64,000 nucleotides of DNA from Heligmosomoides polygyrus polygyrus (lineage: Eukaryota > Nematoda > Chromadorea > Rhabditida > Heligmosomidae). The DNA is taken from assembly GCA_947396885.1 (NCBI GenBank), contig OX377205.1, positions 20,943,407-21,007,406 of the forward strand. Direction: 5' to 3'. The notes under the pieces were generated by a model that was not told where the DNA came from, ran no database searches, and worked only from the letters and a program-made list of their open reading frames with translations. The translations under genes were made by a program, and so were the position numbers. Shown here piece after piece: positions 22,883 through 34,328 of the stretch (position 1 is the first letter of the stretch; each line of letters begins with the position of its first letter).

Positions 22883-23676
22883 ATGCTGACCGTCGTTAAC
22901 GGATCGCATTCTTCCTCTTCATCGTTGCTAAATTCGCCTAGCGATAGTGTCACGGCTCCTGATCCAGGGCTCGTCAAGAATGAAGAGTCTCTCACTGCTG
23001 CTCTTGAAAATCTCTTTATTGACATGGACGACAATGCAGTTCTGACCGTGAAAGATGCTCGAGCCCTTCGTGATGCTGTGTGCGAGACCATCGCTCGGCT
23101 GCAGCGTGACTTCCAGTCCCAGACGTGCAAAGTGGCCGAACTTATCGAAGAACGAAATGCTGAGATCTCGCAGAGTGTGCAGAAGTTACAGCAGGAGCTG
23201 GAAAAGAAGATAAGTGCGCTTCAGGTGGTCAATGTTTTCCCAGTGGAACTCCCGGCAATCCCACTCTTTACTGGGATCGGCGACGAGAAGCCGTTTTCCC
23301 TGTGGCTCCGTCGTCTCGAGGATATTCAGAGAATAGCACTAGCGGCACCCACCGATGAGAGGAAGTCCTATTTCCTCACAGCTCACCTAGATGGTCTAGC
23401 AAGGGACAAGGTCGATGAGCTGCCAAAGGAGGCACGCACCAACTATGCGGAGCTGAGATCTCACCTCAAAACCTACTTCGACACTCTGCAGGTTTGTTTC
23501 GTCGGATTTTCGTTTTCAGTTCGCCAGTCAGCGGAATTCATCTTTATTTCAGAGTCACATCGGAAAACGTCGCTATGGACAAGGAACAGCGTCGTGGAGC
23601 GTGTGCTTCAATTGCGGCGGTGCCGGTCATTCCAGCCAGCTCTGCCCTTCTCCTGCGAACAGCATCGGCCGCAAAG
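22883..23676 (+). CDS. gag-like protein with zinc knuckle, intron-containing
   Basis: Exons 22883-23491 and 23553-23676 are joined by a 61-nt GT-AG intron. The frame is open upstream to 22718 without an ATG. The N-terminal third is Ser-rich, followed by a probable coiled coil (LIEERNAEISQSVQKLQQEL). Then comes a retroviral/BEL-type gag region (AIPLFTGIGDEKPFSLWLRR, LDGLARDKVDELPKEARTNY), and in exon 2 a CCHC zinc knuckle CFNCGGAGHSSQLC. Gag binds RNA and assembles particles in LTR retrotransposons. Here no LTRs, protease, reverse transcriptase or integrase are seen within several kb. The second exon ends in a good donor (AAAG/gtatgt), so more exons may follow. It could be a truncated element or a domesticated gag. 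Confidence 0.6.
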
Positions 23677-23759
23677 GTATGTTTGAACCTCTTCGATTTC
23701 CGTTCGTTCACATAAGCAACGGATAATGATAACTATTTCTTCAAGTATTAGCTATCTTA

Positions 23760-23810
23760 TTAGGTTGCTCCAAATATAATATCGGTTTTTGTCACTCTAT
23801 TTTCAACGGA
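23760..23810 (+). mobile_element. solo mariner-type end
   Basis: TTAGGTTGCTCCAAATATAA after a TA resembles the left end of a mariner element. No matching right end was found, and a SINE follows immediately. Confidence 0.45.
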
Positions 23811-23814
23811 GGCG

Positions 23815-24090
23815 TGTAGTAGCGCAGTCGGAAGAGGCGCCGGCTGTCACGTGCACCTCGCATCAGCTTTGTCTCGGTACCTGCCCATGCCAACCAAGGT
23901 TTCCATCTCTTCGGGGACAGCTACTTGGTATCAGTGTTGACTGGGCTACAACACTGACTTGTCCATCGGCTGGCCACCGTAAATCATCGCATAGACCAAA
24001 TACACATTCGAATTGTCTCCACGATTCCTGTGGAAGTATAATGCAGGGCTCATCCCAAACAGGGATTGATTACCACCATCCTTTCTCTAT
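23815..24090 (+). mobile_element. tRNA-derived SINE, + copy
   Basis: GTAGCGCAGTCGGAAGAGGC head, GCCGGCTGTCACGTGCACCT, GGCTGGCCACCGTAAATCAT, and a CCATCCTTTCTCTATC tail. Confidence 0.75.
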
Positions 24091-24224
24091 CATCCTTATG
24101 TTCAATTGGTTAAAACACTAAGATTTTGGAATTTTTGAAAACAGAAATGTATTTATTGAAGGCGGAGGCATGGCCTGTAGCAAAGCGTTAAATGTGACAT
24201 GAAAATTGAAAATATACTTAATTT

Positions 24225-24425
24225 CTGGGTTCATGCCGCGAAGATGGGCAGCATTGGAAGACAAAAAGCGAAGGCGTCAGTACCAACCAGAGCACCTGCC
24301 AAGCATCCGCCATCCAATCAGAATGCTGACTACACAAACCTTCCGAATGGCATGCCAATTTGGTTCCATGTGATTGGCTGACGCGCCCCCACCTCCCAAT
24401 GCTGCCCATATTCGCGGCATGTACC
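24225..24425. mobile_element. MITE with about 30-bp inverted ends
   Basis: Left end TTCATGCCGCGAAGATGGGC + AGCATTGG; right end CCAATGCTGCCCATATTCGC + GGCATG. The element of roughly 200 bp is non-coding inside. Confidence 0.7.
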
Positions 24426-24439
24426 AATTTTCGCAAGAT

Positions 24440-25020
24440 TTATTTTCTCAATCAAATACCTACCTCCTCTGAATTTATAATAATTTCACCTATGAGTGTA
24501 CAATAGAGAGTACAACCCTGAGAACAAATCTATAAGTCCTAGCGGAATTAGGATCGGTTATTCCCTAAAGATCAGCGGACAGCTCAGCTTTTGCCCAAAA
24601 CATTACAAGAAGAATTCTTGGTTTCGTGAAGCTTTGCAACGAGATCGTTACAGCACCTTATTCGGCTTACGATTCTGTGGTTTCGCCTTCTTCGGAGCCT
24701 GGAAGAGTCCAAATAACACTTGGAGAACTGCTCCCAAAGACCATTTAATACTACAGAAAGAAATTCAAAGATGAATGGGATGAAAACGACATCGAGAATG
24801 ATAAAGGGCTAACCTTTGTGGTGGAAGTCGAGGAGCTCCACCAGTCACCATCTGGTGGAGGTGAACGTTGGTGAATGAGTTTGCAAGAAGAAAAGTAGAT
24901 TCTTCAACAGTGGTCAAGTTGTAAGTGATAAGCAGAGAATGACAAGTTCTCTATGGAGGGATAAAAAGTGCGTAGTGAATATGACCATCTCTTACCGAAC
25001 CATACCGAAAGCGAAGCGCT
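24440..25020. other. no feature recognised
   Basis: A 92-codon open frame at 24496-24774 shows no domain or splice context. Nothing else is supportable. Confidence 0.4.
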
Positions 25021-25029
25021 TCAAGATGC

Positions 25030-26510
25030 ATACCAGCGTTGCACATTTAACGGTTAGCGATGTAACGAATTTAATGAATTAACGGCAATTTTCGTTAAAA
25101 TCTCACTTAACGACATTTTTCGGAAATTTTCAAAATTTCAACGGAATTTTTTCTCTATAAGTGTATCAGTTTTCTACTTAATCTTCACTACAATTGCAGG
25201 CCTCACCCCACCTCCCCCCCCCCCCGATTAGGACTGCTCCTGAAGAACTATTGAAATCCATGGCGTATTCGAATTTTCGAAAAAATGTATTTAGAAGCTA
25301 GAAAAGTTCTTCGCCGAGCCACCAAGCACGTCGGCGAACTCGCTAACAATTCTGTGAACTCCCCCCCCCCCCCCCCCCTCCGATTCTCAACAAGGCCTAT
25401 ATAGTTTTAAAGGGGATCTAACAGGAAGCACAAGGGTGTAATTCCTTATTGCTGACAGTCCAAAAACGGCAAGAAATTGTCGCCTAGTAAAGCCGTTTCG
25501 AACTGCAGCGCCCTTGAGAGGAATGGAGACCACGAGATTTCTAATCTATGTGTTAAAGAAATTCTAGCCCACCTTTGATTTAAAATTGACAGGCTTACCC
25601 GCATTCTGTTTCAAGGGAGAGCGAAGAAGGGGAAAGGTACACGCTCCATCATGTGACTCCCGTCCATGAGTTGCTAGGCGACACTTTATTTTTTCTCTCA
25701 TTTTTGGACCACACAGTGGCCCACAGCAAAAATCAACTTCACCACTGTGCTCCTTGTCGCATGCACTACGACCACTTATGGTGAGAATTTGATGAAAGTA
25801 CTCTTTCTGGGCACTTGAAACATTCGAGACGAGGTGAATGTCTTCTGTCGCTGGACGTATTTTGAACGATCTGCGAAAAAGGCTAACAACAGAAATTTTG
25901 AGAAGTACTTCTCCAGAGTGTCAACAGTCTACTGATGGGCTTTTAATACTGCCTTTATTAATTCTTTTGGTACTTAGCGGGCTCGTGCCCGCACCTGTAA
26001 ATCCCACATGCTCGTAGAACATGTCACTCAAAACGGTGTGGCACAGAACTAGGGAAGGGAAGGATATCCGCGGTCTGCTTGATCTAATTTACATTTTAAG
26101 ATGCCTTGCCGGCAACAATGTGCATACCAGCTCACGAAGTGCCGTTACCCTGAATGATACCTTCCGTACTGTTCTTCTTTCACACTCTGAAGATAATTTG
26201 TTGCTGAAAGCTGGTATTTTGCTGTCCGCTATTTTCTATATTATTATTTTATTTATTTTTTTATAGTAAATTGTCTATGTTACATTGTAGTATGTTACGC
26301 TGCGTTCGTCGAACTTCATTTTTAGTTTGATGACCTTCTAAAATTTGGGCATGAAATGGTTTTCCTGACTTTTTTCATATGTAATAATAATTCACTGCTA
26401 ACTGTATTTTTAACGATATTTAACGATTAACCGCAAATTTAAGGAAAATTTTCCGTTAAAAAATCGTTTAAAACGCCAAGAAATTTTCGTGCATTCTTGA
26501 TGCATACGTA
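25030..26510. repeat. TTAACG-rich region with poly-C tracts
   Basis: AT-rich blocks with repeated TTAACG/CGTTAA motifs bound both ends (25055-25150 and 26400-26480). Between them lie two C homopolymers (about 25209-25225 and 25363-25378). It may be a decayed element. No coding is seen. Confidence 0.35.
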
Positions 26511-26599
26511 CTTTGTGCGTATAACGGAAATGAAAAAAATATATACATAAATGGGAGAAAATTCTCAGCAGTTGAAACCAGAATGACTGGCCCGAAGAG

Positions 26600-27060
26600 A
26601 ACAGGAGCACTCAGTATAGAGAGAAATTTTCTTTAATTCAGGGAAACAGCAAAAGTCATTTCTCAACTACAGCAATGTCGATGAGGATTGGATTCTCCAC
26701 TAAATCAAGAACGGCTAGTGAGCACAGATGAACCTACGAGCTTTATAATTATTTTTAAGAGACTTTGCATCTGTAAAGAACTGTGAGCAATGCACAAGTG
26801 CATCTCTCAAATCATACAGATCACTCATGAAACTAAAACAGCAGTATAGAACAACCCTGATCAGGAAAAGCTGGCCGGCATCCGGAAGTTTGGTGAAAAT
26901 ATTAGTCAGAAGACGTGAAAACTGATCTCTAAAGAGCCGAATACCTCATCAAATGCATTCCAAATCTTCTATAAAAACGACATGGGTTAAATGTTGAACC
27001 AAAGTTAATACCGAGCTTCACAAATTCATCGAGGCTAAAGTCTAGAACAGCGTGCTCGTC
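26600..27060. other. no feature recognised
   Basis: No gene or repeat could be supported here. Confidence 0.4.
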
Positions 27061-27065
27061 AAATA

Positions 27066-28308
27066 TTAGGTTGAGTCATAAGCTTTGCAACAAAATTTGC
27101 CTTCCAGCCAAAATAAGATTATATCACAAAAGAAAAGTGATTCACTTAAACGAAGAAATTGCCGTTATTCTCAATGAGTTTCTTCCGCTTTTCATGAACT
27201 GAGTGGATTACATCTCCGTAGAATTTGGTCGGTTTCGACCTAAAGAAGTCGTGCACCACCTACGTGACCTCATCGACTTTGGCGAAGCTCCTACCATAGA
27301 TGAAGTGATCCATCGAGTGAAGGAGATGGCAGTCAGGCGGCGCAATGTCCAGGGTATATGGTGCTGGCTTGATTTTGGTCCAGTCCGATTTCTAGGTTTT
27401 TGTCAGCGTCTGAAGTGCCGTAAGCAGTCGACTGTTGTTCTGGTGGATCAAACATTGTCTTGTATCATCTTCTTTCTCCACTATTATTTGATGGAACTAG
27501 GCGAGTTGTTGGCAAAAGCGAGCATCGAAGATGGTTTGACTACGTGGAGCATCTCCCGGTGCACTGGAGCACTACGCATCAACCAAACGCAAGCAGGACC
27601 TTCTTTCGGAGCTCCGTTTTTGATGTCAGGACCCCTAGCTCGTTGCGTTCCAGCCATTGCTTTCCGGCTTGTAGTGAAGCATCCCGTTTTCATTGCTGGT
27701 AAGGATTCGACCAAGGCCCCCTCGCTTGAACCGGTGCCGGAGCTCTCGGCAGTTCGAAGCACAGCGAGTTACTTGGGTTTCCATCAAAGCATGAGGCACT
27801 GACGAAGGCGATTTTGGAGACCTTCCAATCTGCTGCAGCTGACGAGCGGTGGTTCATTGGGAATTGTGGAGATCAGCGGGCAGTCGTAGTGTGGTTTGAG
27901 AATTCGACTTGATGAATGGCGCACGCGCCCTTTGTTTACAGCAGTTGCTCTTGCCGGGAGTGGTTTGTTTTTGTTGTCCTTCTGGGCTGAAAGGAACTCC
28001 TGATACTATCTCCAATAATTTACTCGGTTAGGAGTGAACCTGCTGGTGACTTCCTGAATGTGCTTGACCTCCGTCGCTGGGTTGCTGCCGAGTTTGAACT
28101 AATTGAAAATGAAACCACACACTTTTTCACTTTGAGTGGTCATTGTTCTAGTGAAAAAAACTTTTCAAAAACGCAAGGAAAATTAACAATTCATAGCTCA
28201 AAATGATCGCAAAGAAACATGCTTTCAAACAGAATATGATACTTCAGCGGGTTTACTTTGAACTCCAGAAAAAAAGAGAAATGTTGCAAAATTTATGACT
28301 CAACCTAA
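27066..28308. mobile_element. mariner-type element, 1243 bp
   Basis: Flanked by TA on both sides with 27-bp inverted ends (TTAGGTTGAGTCATAAGCTT left; the right end differs at two bases). The length is that of a complete mariner. However, the 199-codon + frame at 27203-27802 and the - frame at 27484-27762 do not show the DD34D catalytic motifs of mariner transposase (no WxDE or HDNARPH-type motif). It is therefore either heavily decayed or a non-autonomous element carrying foreign sequence. Confidence 0.7.
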
Positions 28309-28508
28309 TACCATCATACTATCATAATTCTTTTCTCGAAAAAGGGTATAAAGATTTTGACTGTTTTTTTTTGGACTCGCAAACTGATCTTTGAGAGGGA
28401 ATATTTTGGTTTGGATGTTGTGGGTTAGATATGACGTTATTTTTCGATCAACCTATAACAGAATAGCAAACACTTCAGCAGATATACCCTTATGGTACGC
28501 ATCAGGGG

Positions 28509-28520
28509 AGGGGGCAAGGG
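28509..28520. repeat. poly-G tract
   Basis: A run of ten or more G within a GGGGGCAAGG context, one of about a dozen G/C homopolymers in the window. Confidence 0.7.
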
Positions 28521-28644
28521 GGGGGGGGGGAAGGAGAGGGAGGACAGACATTGCTCGAATCGCATCACTGCTGCACGACGTCGCGTCTCTGCTACACTCA
28601 ACGGCGATGAGTATGCGCCGGGCCCTATTCGCTTTTTCGTATGC

Positions 28645-28850
28645 GACACTATCGCCGCAACGTTGGCGCAATGTCTTGGAGCCAGGATTTCACCCATCCT
28701 TGACAAATCTGGTACCGATTCATCAACCCGAATGGACATGGACTGATGATAAGGAGAGGTGGTGAAGTGTTTTGTTCCGGCCAGGAGTCGAACCCGGAAC
28801 TCTGATTCGGGGTGTTTGTGAGGATCGGCGTCTCCTCCGATATCGCTATC
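28645..28850 (-). mobile_element. tRNA-headed SINE, variant subfamily
   Basis: On the minus strand a head TGGTGCGCGGATAGCGATAT (A-box) and B-box GGGTTCGACTCC precede a body sharing TGAATCGGTACCAGATTTGT with the main SINE family. Head and spacing differ from the main family, which suggests a second subfamily. Confidence 0.6.
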
Positions 28851-28949
28851 CGCGCACCATAGTAACTTAGCTATGGGTCATAATGGGAAAGAAAACGCAA
28901 GGAAACAAAATCGTACGTACGTTGGAAGCTGACAAGGAGTGATAATGGA

Positions 28950-29420
28950 ACAATTGTTACTGTGAAGCTCAATGTATGCAGAAATTCTGCTCTCAATCTA
29001 ATAAGAATCGCGACGCCTTGGAAGAGAGTATGGCGCAATCTCCTTTTTTGGTACTGAAGAAGATCGCCTCTATGCTCTTTAAAACAAGCTCAAAACCACA
29101 ATTTTTCCTCGAAAAATAAAATTTTTATAAAATTTCAAGCAGTGTGTTCGCTTATTGGCTAGATGAATTAGAACTTCATAGAAAGTTATACTCCTACTTT
29201 TCTTGAACAAAAAATTATTCTATCCTTTTTGGAGAGTCTCTAGCCTGATGTGGAACAAGCTCACCTCGATTTGGAAGAGCTCGGTTTGATTTCAAGTCTT
29301 GAGCTAGCTTAGAAAAGTGTCCAATTTGATTTGAAAGCTGTACAATTTGACGTGAAAGGTGTCCAATTCGACGTGAAATTGGTGTATAAAGCGTAACAGT
29401 TCCTCCAGAAAACAGCGTTG
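28950..29420 (+). repeat. dispersed repeat R, + copy (good reference)
   Basis: Clear R blocks: AAGCAGTGTGTTCGCTTATT, TCTTGAACAAAAAATTATTC, CACCTCGATTTGGAAGAGCT, AAAGGTGTCCAATTCGACGT. Confidence 0.65.
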
Positions 29421-29479
29421 GAAAACAGACCACACCTCAACACTGTGTCGCAAAATTTGGATAGACAAAAGGGCTTTCT

Positions 29480-29800
29480 CTAGGTCACCAGTTTCTACTT
29501 TGCAGTTTAGTAGCAATATTGGTATTTCCTTTGAGGATATTCAGTAGTGTACTCAACAAGCGAAGAACCCGCTCGAATATTTTGGGACAACTCCCTTTGA
29601 CTGCAACCGCTCCTTCGTCACCGCCTTCTAAACTTCCAATGTACGTTTGCTGTTCTATGTTCCCTTGCGTTTTCTTTTCTACTTGAGATTCCTCCAAATA
29701 TACGGCGGTGCTTGTAGCACAGTAGGATGACGCACCGAGTCCCATGTTCACCAAAGTGAAAGCTCCATGTTCAGCTCCATTTTGGGACAACATATTCCAC
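29480..29800. other. weak coding-like stretch on minus
   Basis: A minus frame (about 29720-29560) reads EESQVEKKTQGNIEQQTYIG and continues acidic. It could be an exon, but the splice borders are unclear and the 5' part of the frame is SINE-derived. Confidence 0.2.
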
Positions 29801-29809
29801 CACTCGTGA

Positions 29810-29995
29810 GAAGGTGAGTTAGTGGTACCATACTTCTCTGGGAAGAATAAACACTGTGGCATTGGCAGCCCTACAATTTATCGTTCAGGCCAAGTACGCA
29901 TTCAAGTGGCCTTCATGATATCCCTCAAAAGTAAAGTGCAGAGCACATCTCATAAAGGCGGAGACTGACACCGACCTTTATCCTTTTCCTTATAA
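29810..29995 (+). mobile_element. tRNA-derived SINE, 3' half
   Basis: AAGGTGAGTTAGTGGTACCA, CCTTCATGATATCCCTCAAA and a CCGACCTTTATCCTTTTCC tail match the family 3' half. Confidence 0.65.
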
Positions 29996-30152
29996 TAGTA
30001 ATATAGTAATATAGTTAGTAATAAAGTACTATAGTTTAGCTAAGTGAGAAGCCTTGTAAATGTTACGCTAGCGAATGTCTGGATCTGCTGCGGTCGTAAT
30101 GTAGCGCCTTTTCCTCTAATTTTCAGTGCTATTCAACGCTTCCTACTTTCAG

Positions 30153-30273
30153 GACCTGCACTTATGCGAGACAGTTCAAACGACGTTCGGATGGCACTCG
30201 GCTGTCTCCCGTCTACTCGGTACCTGAAGCTATGAACCCTCAATCTACTCCTTCGACAGCTCGCTCGTACTAA
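30153..30273 (+). CDS. candidate terminal exon of an unknown gene
   Basis: After a CTACTTTCAG acceptor a frame (one base carried over, then 39 codons and TAA at 30271) encodes a basic then Ser/Pro-rich tail: CTYARQFKRRSDGTRLSPVY and, at the very end, STPSTARSY. An AATAAA lies 40 nt after the stop, the expected distance. Upstream exons were not identified, and the family is unknown. Confidence 0.4.
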
Positions 30274-30312
30274 TCCGTTCCAATTGTGTGCATATTCCTT
30301 GTGTCACTTTTT

Positions 30313-30318
30313 AATAAA
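30313..30318 (+). other. poly(A) signal
   Basis: AATAAA 40 nt after the stop of the candidate terminal exon. Confidence 0.45.
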
Positions 30319-30319
30319 A

Positions 30320-30840
30320 ATTTGTTATCTGTTCGCTTTTTGAGCGGATAAAAATATGCACCTCTAATCGATACAACAGTGGCTGTATTAACGTTTACAA
30401 GATCTACGTACCTCGGATTTATACTTCAGGTGGAGTGGAGTGGTGAAGCCTACCAACATCAACTAGGTGATGTAGACGACCCTTACAGGTAGGTTCCATA
30501 TAGTCACTACACTTGGCGGTTGAAGTATGAATTCCACCCATACATTTACCTTGATACACGTCCTCCTCCTAGCTAGCGTAAAGCGTTGTATGGCAAAACA
30601 TGACGCGACTTCTGGGGCTCTCGATCTGATTCAGAGGAAACGGTATGATCAAAATCCCTAAGTGTTTTTTGTATCGCAGAATCCGTAAGTGAGCCCACAG
30701 CGAAATATCGCGATATCGGACACCTCCGGGCCTGCCCCCCCACCAACTAGGAATGGATCGAGGTGCGAACATAATGGTGTAGAGATGTTTCTAGCTTCTA
30801 AAAGGCCTTACATGTCCTAAATGGTAATCTAGAAAATCAA
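30320..30840. other. no feature recognised
   Basis: No supportable gene, RNA or repeat. Confidence 0.4.
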
Positions 30841-30845
30841 CTTAC

Positions 30846-30920
30846 TCCATCTGGCAAACCATCGCCATCAGCGTCATCACCGGCACAAACAGAACGAGTA
30901 TCGTCAACAGTCGTCGTCAT
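30846..30920 (-). CDS. candidate start exon, acidic DxDxDG motif
   Basis: ATG at 30920 opens 25 codons ending in a good donor (GATGGA/gtaagt), phase 0. The peptide contains a DADGDGLPDG motif like the calcium loops of EF-hand or thrombospondin type-3 repeats. One loop is not enough to name the family. The remaining exons, expected at lower coordinates on the minus strand, were not found. Confidence 0.35.
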
Positions 30921-30924
30921 TTTT

Positions 30925-31540
30925 CCTTAACACTCCGTCGATAGGGATTTCTAATCGTTGCAGGTCTACCCAGTTTAAAAAGAGGACGAGAAAAGCATAT
31001 TTCCGATGAAACGATCAGCTCTTCACACGCATAAGACGCAAGATTCTCGGCTCCTTTATTCATACATGCGCAAATACATCACTGAATAAAACGTCACAAT
31101 TCAAAGGAATAAAAGAGACAACAAAAACAACCCGTAAGCACGTCATCTTGATGGATAACCAAATATGCTGAAAACTGACAGGACAACCTCACAAATATGA
31201 GCAGATGACCAAGCTGCAAGGAATCGGAAAAGAGAGCGCCGCTAACCTTTTCAAAAACTTTCCCATTTCAGCATTTTCACAAAGGCGGTTGATACTAGCT
31301 TAGTCGTATTAGTTCGCGAATCCCAGATTGACTATGCAGACATGGCTTATTCTCTTAAGCACAATAGTGTCCGTCCTCCGTCCACGCAAAATTAGTAGCC
31401 GCTGCGCATGCCTCACTACGTGGGACACAAGCAATAATCTTATTAATAAATCGAGACGAGCACTATAGCCACTTAATTTGCTCCACAGCATGTGAGAGAC
31501 ATCGAAACCATCAAATATCGATCGATATTATCGAACCTGA
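30925..31540. other. no feature recognised
   Basis: Non-coding as far as I can see. ORFs of about 60 codons only. Confidence 0.4.
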
Positions 31541-31544
31541 CCGC

Positions 31545-31800
31545 ACTTCAGCGCAGCCGAAGAGCCGCCGGCTGCCGCGTGCATACGATTCCAGGTTCTT
31601 GGTTAGGATTACTCGCCCATGCCAACCAAGTGTTCCACCCTTCTGGGCTCGGCGAATTGGTGTCAGACAGGTCTGGAAGGGATAGACCGGCTGCCGCACG
31701 TTATTGCATAGAGCAAATACGCATTCAAATTCCCTTCAACATAGGAGTACAGTGCGTGGCGCATCCCAAAGGAGATTGATTAACGCCGTTCTTTATCCTT
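31545..31800 (+). mobile_element. tRNA-derived SINE, + copy
   Basis: GCGCAGCCGAAGAGCCGCCG, TTCCAGGTTCTTGGTTAGGA, GGCGAATTGGTGTCAGACAG, GTGGCGCATCCCAAAGGAGA and an ACGCCGTTCTTTATCC tail. Confidence 0.75.
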
Positions 31801-32039
31801 TATTCTTTGCTGCTGCATATCCAAACACTGTATTGGGAATAATTTCTATTCAAAATTTCCTGCCGTCACGGTGCGTGTGAATACTGATGCACGCGGGATC
31901 CATATAGCCATGTTTTCTTTCGGCTTGTGGAACTTCAGAAGCCGGTTGCGCGCTATGGAACGCGGAAGCCGTGCCGCTTCACTGTCCTACCAGCCAGCTT
32001 TGTTAAAAATCAATGGAACCGTTCTATAAACCATTTTTT

Positions 32040-32160
32040 CTTGAATTTTGACAACATTTGGAAACAAAACTGAACACCTTTCAAATAAAAACGAACGCCT
32101 TCCAAATTAAATTTTTATTAAAAGCTATTTTCAACAGCCCTTCCTTCTCTTTAAAAAATT
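32040..32160 (+). repeat. partial R-type repeat
   Basis: AACACCTTTCAAATAAAAAC / TTTTTATTAAAAGC blocks similar to R, truncated by the following SINE. Confidence 0.35.
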
Positions 32161-32189
32161 CAGTATTGTTACATTTTATGAGAATGAAG

Positions 32190-32468
32190 GGCGTGGTGCG
32201 CAGTCGGAAGAGGCGCCGGCTGTCGAATGCACCCGAAACCAGGTTCCTGGATCGGATTTCCCGCCCAGGCCAACCAAGCCTCCCATCCCTCCGGGGTCGG
32301 TGAATTGGTACCAGACTTGTCTGGGAGGGGTAAAGCGCTGACTTTTCATCGGCTGGCCACCGCAAGTCATTGTATGGCTAAATACGCATTCAACTCGCCT
32401 CCACGAGATCCCGTAGAAGTAGAATGCGTGGCGCATCCCAAAGCGGATTGAAAAAACGCTGTCCTTTA
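32190..32468 (+). mobile_element. tRNA-derived SINE, near-consensus + copy
   Basis: GCGTGGTGCGCAGTCGGAAG head, CCAGGTTCCTGGATCGGATT, CCCTCCGGGGTCGGTGAATT, GGTACCAGACTTGTCTGGGA, GGCTGGCCACCGCAAGTCAT, GAGATCCCGTAGAAGTAGAA. It is one of the least diverged copies. Confidence 0.85.
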
Positions 32469-32934
32469 TGTTAATCTATGAGAATGAATTTGAAAGGACG
32501 CTGAAACAATTTTTAATAATCTAATAATTTAATTTTGAATGCATTCATTTTTAATTGGAAGGTCTTCAGTTTGATTTCGCAAGTTGTAGAATTCAATTCT
32601 TTGATTCACATCCTGTTATGGCTAATGTTCACTTGTTTCATACAAATCTTCGCAACCTGATAGAAAGTTTCAAAGTTATGAAATATGCGACTTACTGGGA
32701 CAATTCTAAAGCGAATGTCACCCAAACCATATCTAAGCCGACAAAGAATTCGTGAAAGAAGAAACTAATCGCAGTCCAAACATCATCAAGCTCGACGCAG
32801 CGCGGCTGTGATAACGACGTTTTGCTGCGATCAAAACTTCAAATCAAAACAACAACAACAGCGGCCGACTCATCCCGATATAGGGGTGACTGCCGATCAG
32901 TCCCACGAAGTGTGGATTTTGCGTTTGACCAGAC

Positions 32935-33010
32935 GGGGCCGGTGGTGTAAAGGCGTAGAGCATTCCCGCCCGGTCAGAGGGAGGTGCGGGTTCGGGTTCC
33001 GCCGCGCGCT
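32935..33010 (+). mobile_element. tRNA-like Pol III head
   Basis: GCCGGTGGTGTAAAGGCGTA (A-box region) and GCGGGTTCGGGTTCCGCC (B-box arm, paired) at tRNA spacing, but without a proper acceptor stem. It is a tRNA pseudogene or the head of another SINE. Confidence 0.45.
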
Positions 33011-33559
33011 AGAAGTTTTGCTCGCAACAAAACATCGTTATGACATCTCACAACCTCGATACCAGCCACTTGAGGCATAAAGTGGCGCCCTATTACTGGT
33101 TGAACTTCAGGAATATGATATAGCGATTTCTGTTGATGATTGCGTAATTGTCATTACTATTCCCAATTGTAGACAGAAGTTTGCTCGTTTGTTCTCTTTA
33201 TTTGATTTGTTCGCTTACGCTAGACTATGATCTACGCCTTGAAATAAATAAATAAATAATAAATAAAGAAACTGATTTGAATGGATGGAAAAGGACGGCT
33301 TCACAGCGTGATGTGGACACTGTCTTTCTACGCCAGATGACGGCGGAAGCAGATAGGATTGAGGCATCTCAACTATCCACACAAGTTGAAACAAGTAAGA
33401 ACAGTAAACGACGTGTTACACACACCTCTGCTGTTCAATCTCGTTTCCTCCTCTGAGGGCGTCATGTGCAAGCCACAATGTTTCCTTCTTTTTTGTTTTT
33501 ATTTGGTTATAAGTCCAGAAGATTAGCCGGTTAATCTTACTTTGTGTACACCATTTTCT

Positions 33560-33930
33560 GGTCAAGTTGGACACTTTTCAAATCAAACTGTACACTCTTC
33601 TAAGCGAGCATGACGGCTTCAAAATCAAACTCCAAACCAAAATGAGCATTTTAAACGCAGTACTAAACCAGAGGATCTCCGAAAATCTTAAAATAACTTT
33701 TTGTTCGTGAACATTTAGTCCGACTTTCTTTGTTTTCAATTGTTTTCATTTCACCTGCCCCAATAAGTGAACACATTTTTAAAAAATTAAGGAAAATGAT
33801 TATTTAAAGTATGCCTTAACGAAGAGGAACGTGGCAATTTTAGCTAAAAAGGAGACTGCGCCATACACTCGACTTTGCAATTTTCACTTGACTGATAGCA
33901 AAATTATATTGTTGTGGAGTTACAAATTTT
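33560..33930 (-). repeat. dispersed repeat R, - copy
   Basis: Inverted R blocks: AAGTTGGACACTTTTCAAAT, AAACCAAAATGAGCATTTT, CCCCAATAAGTGAACACATT. Confidence 0.6.
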
Positions 33931-34039
33931 CATCGGGACAACAATTTTCTAATTGTGGAAAACACGCATATCCTCACCTCGCTGTTTAAATAACCAGCAA
34001 TTGCACTCCCACTGAAACTAAAATCGCAACAATCCAGTC

Positions 34040-34325
34040 AAGCGCGTGGCATGACCTATTCTATAAAAACACTACACGATGGCTGACGTCCTTCCCATTG
34101 TTCAAAACAAAATTTGTTTCAATATTTTCTTTACAATTAGAAATTTATAACATTTCAAACAAAGCAGAATTGAATTGAATTGAAAAATTCGAAAAAGTCA
34201 TCCTGTTTATTTAACATTTCATTGAACAAAAAAGTATTCTAACTGGTCTCGGAGAATCTCTATTTTAAACCGCAACACGCTCATTTTGATTTTGAAGATG
34301 TTATGTTTGATTTGAAAGGTGTCCA
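34040..34325 (+). repeat. dispersed repeat R, + copy
   Basis: TTGAACAAAAAAGTATTCTA, ACGCTCATTTTGATTTTGAA, GATTTGAAAGGTGTCCAATT. It ends where the MITE at 34329 begins. Confidence 0.55.
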
Positions 34326-34328
34326 ATT

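Noticed and set aside
22883..23676. complete LTR retrotransposon
   Set aside because: No LTR pair, primer-binding site or pol domain could be found around the gag-like exons.
27203..27802. 199-codon frame inside the mariner-type element as transposase
   Set aside because: No mariner catalytic or HTH motifs are visible.
32190..32468. several ORFs of 60-95 codons (here and at 11195, 22017, 42799, 62064)
   Set aside because: All are frames through SINE copies and share the same peptide pieces.
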